Assembly: GCA_964637705.1 (NCBI GenBank)
Contig: CAZWVM010000137.1
Location: 1-9,385 of the forward strand
Length of the DNA: 9,385 nt
Source: CAZWVM01 sp964637705
GTDB taxonomy: Bacteria; UBA8481
Direction: 5' to 3'
Shown here piece after piece: positions 5,962 through 9,385 of this stretch. Both the position numbers and the translations under genes were made by a program. The stretch's first letter is position 1. Every line of letters begins with the position of its first letter. Below the pieces are notes generated by a model. The model saw only the letters and a program-made list of their open reading frames with translations, was not told the DNA's origin and did no database searches.

Positions 5962-8900
5962 CGCCGATGCCGGGAATGGGCTCGATCCGAGAGGGACTCA
6001 AGCGACCCGGGATCCGCGTCCTCGTCCTCTCGCTCGCGACCGCGCTCGTCGTCGGCCTGCCGCAAGGGCTCGGAGCCTTCGACACCATCGAGTCCCTGCT
6101 CCTCGACCTCCGCTTCCAGACCCGCAACCGTCTCTTCGAACCGGCCCGCGACCCGAACCTCGTGACCATCGACTGGGACGAGTCCTCGATCCAATTGCTC
6201 GGCCGCTGGCCCTGGACCTGGGATCGCCACGCGGCGCTCGTCCGCTTCCTCGACCTCTTCGAAGTGGAGCAGGTCGGGTTCGTCGATGACCATTTCAGCG
6301 AGCCGGAAGTGGTGACATATCCCGTGGATCGCGCCTTCCGCCTCTCCGACATCCTCAAGGGCGAGATGCAGGCCGGGAACATCGACGCGGTGCGCGCGAT
6401 CCTGCCTCGACATGCCGAGGATCTGGGCGCGGTCATGAAGGAGTCGGGGCGCGTCTCCGTCTGCGCCCACTTCGCCGTGCCGTCCTTCGAATCGACGCGC
6501 GGCGAGCCCTCTTCCGCGCCCGTCGTCGCGTCGCGGACGGCCGAGGAGGAGGAGGCCGTCCGGATCACCGCGCGCCTCTCGGCTCCCCTGGAGGATCCAA
6601 AGGGACTCCCGGTCGCCGTCCGGATGAAGGCGCCGGTGCGCGAGATCGGAAGCGCCCTCGCGGGCATCGGTTTCAACCGCATTCTCCACGACGCCGACGG
6701 TGTGGTGAGACGCACGCCCGCCGTCGTGGTCCACGAGGGGCGGGCCTATCCCAACCTGGCCGTCGCGATGGCCGCGCGCCGCTTCGGATGCAAGCCCCAG
6801 GAGATCCGCGTCCGCCCCGGCCGCGAGATCGAGTTCCCGGGCGCGACGTATCCCGACGGGAGCCCGGTGCGAATTCCGATCGACGACGAAGGACTGATGA
6901 GCGTCAACTGGGTCGGCCCTTACAACGACCCCGACCGCGAGCGGATCCGTCATCTCCCCTTCCTGATGCTGGCCGAGCACGCCGTCTTCCTCCAGGGGAA
7001 GGGCGTCGCCGCGGGCCTCGACCTGGCCTCGGTCTCCGCCGACGACGCCCGCTACGCGCTCTACGAATCCATGATCCAGTCTCGACTGATCCCGGACGAG
7101 CAGGCGGGCTTCCTCTCCTGGACGCTCCTGGACGGGCTGGTGGCCTCCTTCTACCAGAGGAACGGACGCGCGTGGGACGATTTCCTCGTCGAATACCTGG
7201 GCGGCTCCGACACGGGCCAGATCGCCCGGTCGAGCTGGGATGCCGTGCGCTTCAACCGCGCGGCGCTCGACGAGCTGGCCGCCGGCTCGCGGCCCGTCTA
7301 CGAGGTTCTCGCGAAGGACCTCGGGATGCCGGAGGAGGACACGACGCGGATCCAGTTCGAGCAGCTCCTCTTCTTCCACGACCGGGGCCGCGCGGAACTG
7401 CTCGAGCCGCCCCTCTTCTACCTGACGCCCCTGACGCTCACCGAGAGCCGCACGGTGCTCTGGTCGCCGCTGGAGTTGCGCGGCAAGACCGCCTTCGTCG
7501 GGCTGACCGCCACGGCCCTCAACGCCCTCAACCCGACGCCCTTCGAGAAGAGGTCGCAGATGCTTGGGCTCCAGCCGAACGCCTTCAACACGATCGTGAC
7601 CGGCGCCTTCATCCGCCGGCTTCCGCTCTGGCTCGACATCCTCCTCGTCTTCGTCTACGCCCTCGTCATCGTCGCGCTCGTCCTGAAGCTCGAGACGGCG
7701 GCCCAGACCGTTCTCACCACCTTCGCGCTCGGCGGCTACGTCGGTCTCTCATGGGCCGCCTTCGCCCGCTACGGTCTCGTCCTGCCCATCACGGCCCCCG
7801 TGCTCTCGATCGGGCTCGGCCACATGAGCGCCGTGATCGTGAGGTACTGGGAGGCGCAGAGGGAGCGGCGGAAGGTGCGCGGCCTCTTCGCCGCGATGGT
7901 CTCCCCCACCGTGCTGAGGCTCATGGAGGACAACCCGGACAAGTTCCGTCTCGCGGGCGAGAAGAAGGAGGCGACGATGTTCTCGTCGGACGTCTCCGGC
8001 TTCACCACCATCTCCGAGGGCGTCACCGCCGGCGAACTGGCCGCGATCCTCAACAGCTACCTCACGCCGATGTCCGACATCATCATGAAATACGACGGAT
8101 TCGTGGACAAGTACGAGGGCGACGCGATCAAGGCGGAGTTCGGCGTGCCGCTCGCCGACCCGGAACACCCGTGGAAGGGCGTCTGCGCCGCCCTGGAGCA
8201 GCAGGAGGAACTCGTCGCCGTCGCGCGCATGCTCCTCGTCAAGTACGGGGTCCGGATCACCGCCCGCATGGGCGTCAATACCGGCGTCGTCGCCGCCGGG
8301 AACATGGGCTCGGAGCGCAAGATGCAGTACACGGTCATGGGCGAGCAGGTGGCGGTGGCCGAGGAACTCGAGCCGATCAACAAGCTCTACGAGAGCTGGA
8401 TCGCGATCGGACCGGAGACGGAGCGGCTCTCCCGCGGGTTCATCGAGACGCGGCACCTGGACACGGCGCTCGTGGGCGCCTCGCAGGCGGCCATCGGCAT
8501 CTTCGAACCCTTGGGATGGCGGCGCGAGGCGTACCTCGAGCGCTGGAAGGGACGGCCCGTCCCGGCTCTCTTCCTGGAGGCCTGGCGGAAGATGACGCCG
8601 GAGAAAGTCCTGGGCTACGCCTGGTACTTCTCGCGGAAGCCCCTCCCGGAATCGCCCTTCAGGACGGAGGTCGTCGGGCTCTTCGAGAAGCTCACGCCGC
8701 CGGCGATCGACGCGATGAAGGCGGAGGACCGGCTCGGCATGGTCGAGTTCCTCGCCGAGACCCGCGCGCTCGAGACGCTCGTCGCGCGGCTCTCCGCATC
8801 CGCCCCCTCGACGTCCGCCACGTCGAGGGTCTCCGAGGCGGCCGCGATCGACGCGCGGATGGCCGCGGCGACCGCCCCCTGGGAACGGGCCCTCCTCGCC

Positions 8901-9385
8901 GTCCGGCGCCGGCTCGTCGATGCCCTCGCGATCGCCGACGGGATCGAAGGGCGGGTTCCCGACGCGGATCGCGAGGAACTCCTCAAGCTCGCCGACATCC
9001 TCGACAAGCGCACCGAGTGTTACCGCAAGCGCTGCACCTTCCCCGAGCCGGGCGACGTCGTCGCCGAGACGCTCGCGGAGCACTTGAAGCTCATACTCGC
9101 CGACCCCGCCAACGCGCTCGCCGGCACCTCCGTCCCCGCGCTCACCTCCCAGCGCGACGCGGCCCGCGCGAGTATCGTCGAGGCCACCGGCCGCTTCTGC
9201 GACTCGCTCGCGACGCAGCCCCGGGCCGACGCCTACCACGTGTTCATGGCGGGATTCTGCGAGATCGATGCGCGCCGCCTCGAACTGCGCGCGGTCTTCG
9301 AGAAGGCCCGGGCTGCATACGTGAAGCGATACTGGGACGAGGCCGAGCGGCTCTTCCGCGAGGGCCTCGCGCTCGTGCCCGGCGA
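5958..9385 (+). CDS. CHASE2-domain class III nucleotide cyclase 2 (C1-like half-site); 3' end outside window
   Basis: Paralog of the upstream cyclase, open for 1142 codons to the edge. Layout: N-terminal membrane helix (about 22-40); CHASE2 sensor (IDWDESSIQLLGRWPWTWDR) with a large helical insertion before GKTAFVGLTATALNALNPTP; membrane helices just before the catalytic domain, starting near LPLWLDILLVFVYALVIVAL; catalytic domain about 665-853; long helical C terminus. The last visible residues (KRYWDEAERLFREGLALVPG) match cyclase 1 about 35 residues from its end, so little is missing. Catalytic positions: both metal Asp are present (D678 in SDVSGFT, D722 in KYEGDAIKAEFG), as are K718 and T792, but the transition-state Asn is Ala (A799) and the Arg is Glu (E803) in YTVMGEQVAVAEEL. 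The conserved KGK near the domain end is also lost (LVGASQ). A homodimer should be inactive or very weak. Start chosen at GTG 5958 for the overlap and ribosome site. Confidence 0.87.
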   Translation, partial: MTPMPGMGSIREGLKRPGIRVLVLSLATALVVGLPQGLGAFDTIESLLLDLRFQTRNRLFEPARDPNLVTIDWDESSIQLLGRWPWTWDRHAALVRFLDLFEVEQVGFVDDHFSEPEVVTYPVDRAFRLSDILKGEMQAGNIDAVRAILPRHAEDLGAVMKESGRVSVCAHFAVPSFESTRGEPSSAPVVASRTAEEEEAVRITARLSAPLEDPKGLPVAVRMKAPVREIGSALAGIGFNRILHDADGVVRRTPAVVVHEGRAYPNLAVAMAARRFGCKPQEIRVRPGREIEFPGATYPDGSPVRIPIDDEGLMSVNWVGPYNDPDRERIRHLPFLMLAEHAVFLQGKGVAAGLDLASVSADDARYALYESMIQSRLIPDEQAGFLSWTLLDGLVASFYQRNGRAWDDFLVEYLGGSDTGQIARSSWDAVRFNRAALDELAAGSRPVYEVLAKDLGMPEEDTTRIQFEQLLFFHDRGRAELLEPPLFYLTPLTLTESRTVLWSPLELRGKTAFVGLTATALNALNPTPFEKRSQMLGLQPNAFNTIVTGAFIRRLPLWLDILLVFVYALVIVALVLKLETAAQTVLTTFALGGYVGLSWAAFARYGLVLPITAPVLSIGLGHMSAVIVRYWEAQRERRKVRGLFAAMVSPTVLRLMEDNPDKFRLAGEKKEATMFSSDVSGFTTISEGVTAGELAAILNSYLTPMSDIIMKYDGFVDKYEGDAIKAEFGVPLADPEHPWKGVCAALEQQEELVAVARMLLVKYGVRITARMGVNTGVVAAGNMGSERKMQYTVMGEQVAVAEELEPINKLYESWIAIGPETERLSRGFIETRHLDTALVGASQAAIGIFEPLGWRREAYLERWKGRPVPALFLEAWRKMTPEKVLGYAWYFSRKPLPESPFRTEVVGLFEKLTPPAIDAMKAEDRLGMVEFLAETRALETLVARLSASAPSTSATSRVSEAAAIDARMAAATAPWERALLAVRRRLVDALAIADGIEGRVPDADREELLKLADILDKRTECYRKRCTFPEPGDVVAETLAEHLKLILADPANALAGTSVPALTSQRDAARASIVEATGRFCDSLATQPRADAYHVFMAGFCEIDARRLELRAVFEKARAAYVKRYWDEAERLFREGLALVPG
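8805..8829 (+). repeat. 10-bp perfect inverted repeat inside cyclase 2
   Basis: CCCTCGACGT, five bases (CCGCC), then ACGTCGAGGG form a perfect 10-bp stem. It lies in the part encoding a low-complexity APSTSATSRVSE linker of the C-terminal region, with no T-tract after it. It could be an mRNA hairpin or a by-product of the GC-rich linker codons. Confidence 0.4.

Noticed and set aside
1..9385. tRNA, rRNA, CRISPR arrays, insertion sequences, riboswitches
   Set aside because: No cloverleaf, spaced direct repeats, transposase motifs or terminal inverted repeats were seen on reading both strands; the only long unannotated stretch is shorter than 120 nt.

Overview
High-GC bacterial window (roughly two thirds G+C, strongly GC-ending codons) that reads like a scaffold from a draft or metagenome assembly: it carries exactly 100 Ns flanked by a perfect 55-nt overlap. 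The taxon cannot be fixed from sequence. Large CHASE2 cyclases next to a nitrile-hydratase-like-leader (NHLP) RiPP locus would fit Acidobacteriota, Myxococcota, Planctomycetota or a related uncultured lineage, but this is a guess.

Left third, minus strand (2174 down to 1): a lanthipeptide-type RiPP operon in the order precursor, acetyltransferase, synthetase. The precursor (1581-2174) has an unusually long leader made of two NHLP-like repeats, an ELSDVDLELVAAG processing region, and a hydrophobic Gly/Ala-rich core with one Cys and ten Ser/Thr. A double-GNAT protein (665-1534) follows. Then comes the N-terminal 218 residues of a class II lanthionine synthetase (LanM), complement of <1-656, which has a GTG start and runs off the left edge. 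It is recognised by YPVLARLL and the SDPHRGGRTV active-site motif.

Divergent intergenic region (2175-2293): a recognisable sigma70-like promoter for the RiPP operon (TTGCCT, 17 bp, TATCCT) followed by a good Shine-Dalgarno. An inverted repeat brackets its -35 box, and TTCCCG/CGGGAA hexamers recur exactly every 20 bp. A nearly identical 13-bp element containing TATCCT lies just before the cyclase start on the other strand, so that gene may be transcribed leaderless.

Right two thirds, plus strand: two tandem paralogous CHASE2-type class III nucleotide cyclases. The first (2294-5961) is broken only by the assembly gap. Removing 155 nt restores a 1170-residue protein. The second starts at GTG 5958, overlaps the first stop by four bases, and runs off the right edge probably within a few dozen residues of its end.

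Main discovery: the two catalytic domains are degenerate in complementary ways. Cyclase 1 has lost both metal-binding Asp residues (S687, H731) but keeps the adenine-site Lys/Thr and the transition-state Asn/Arg (N808, R812). Cyclase 2 keeps both Asp residues (D678, D722) but has lost the Asn and Arg (A799, E803). Neither should form an active homodimer, whereas a heterodimer would have exactly one complete site, the C1/C2 arrangement of mammalian transmembrane adenylyl cyclases. The translationally coupled gene pair would then encode an obligate heterodimeric sensor cyclase.
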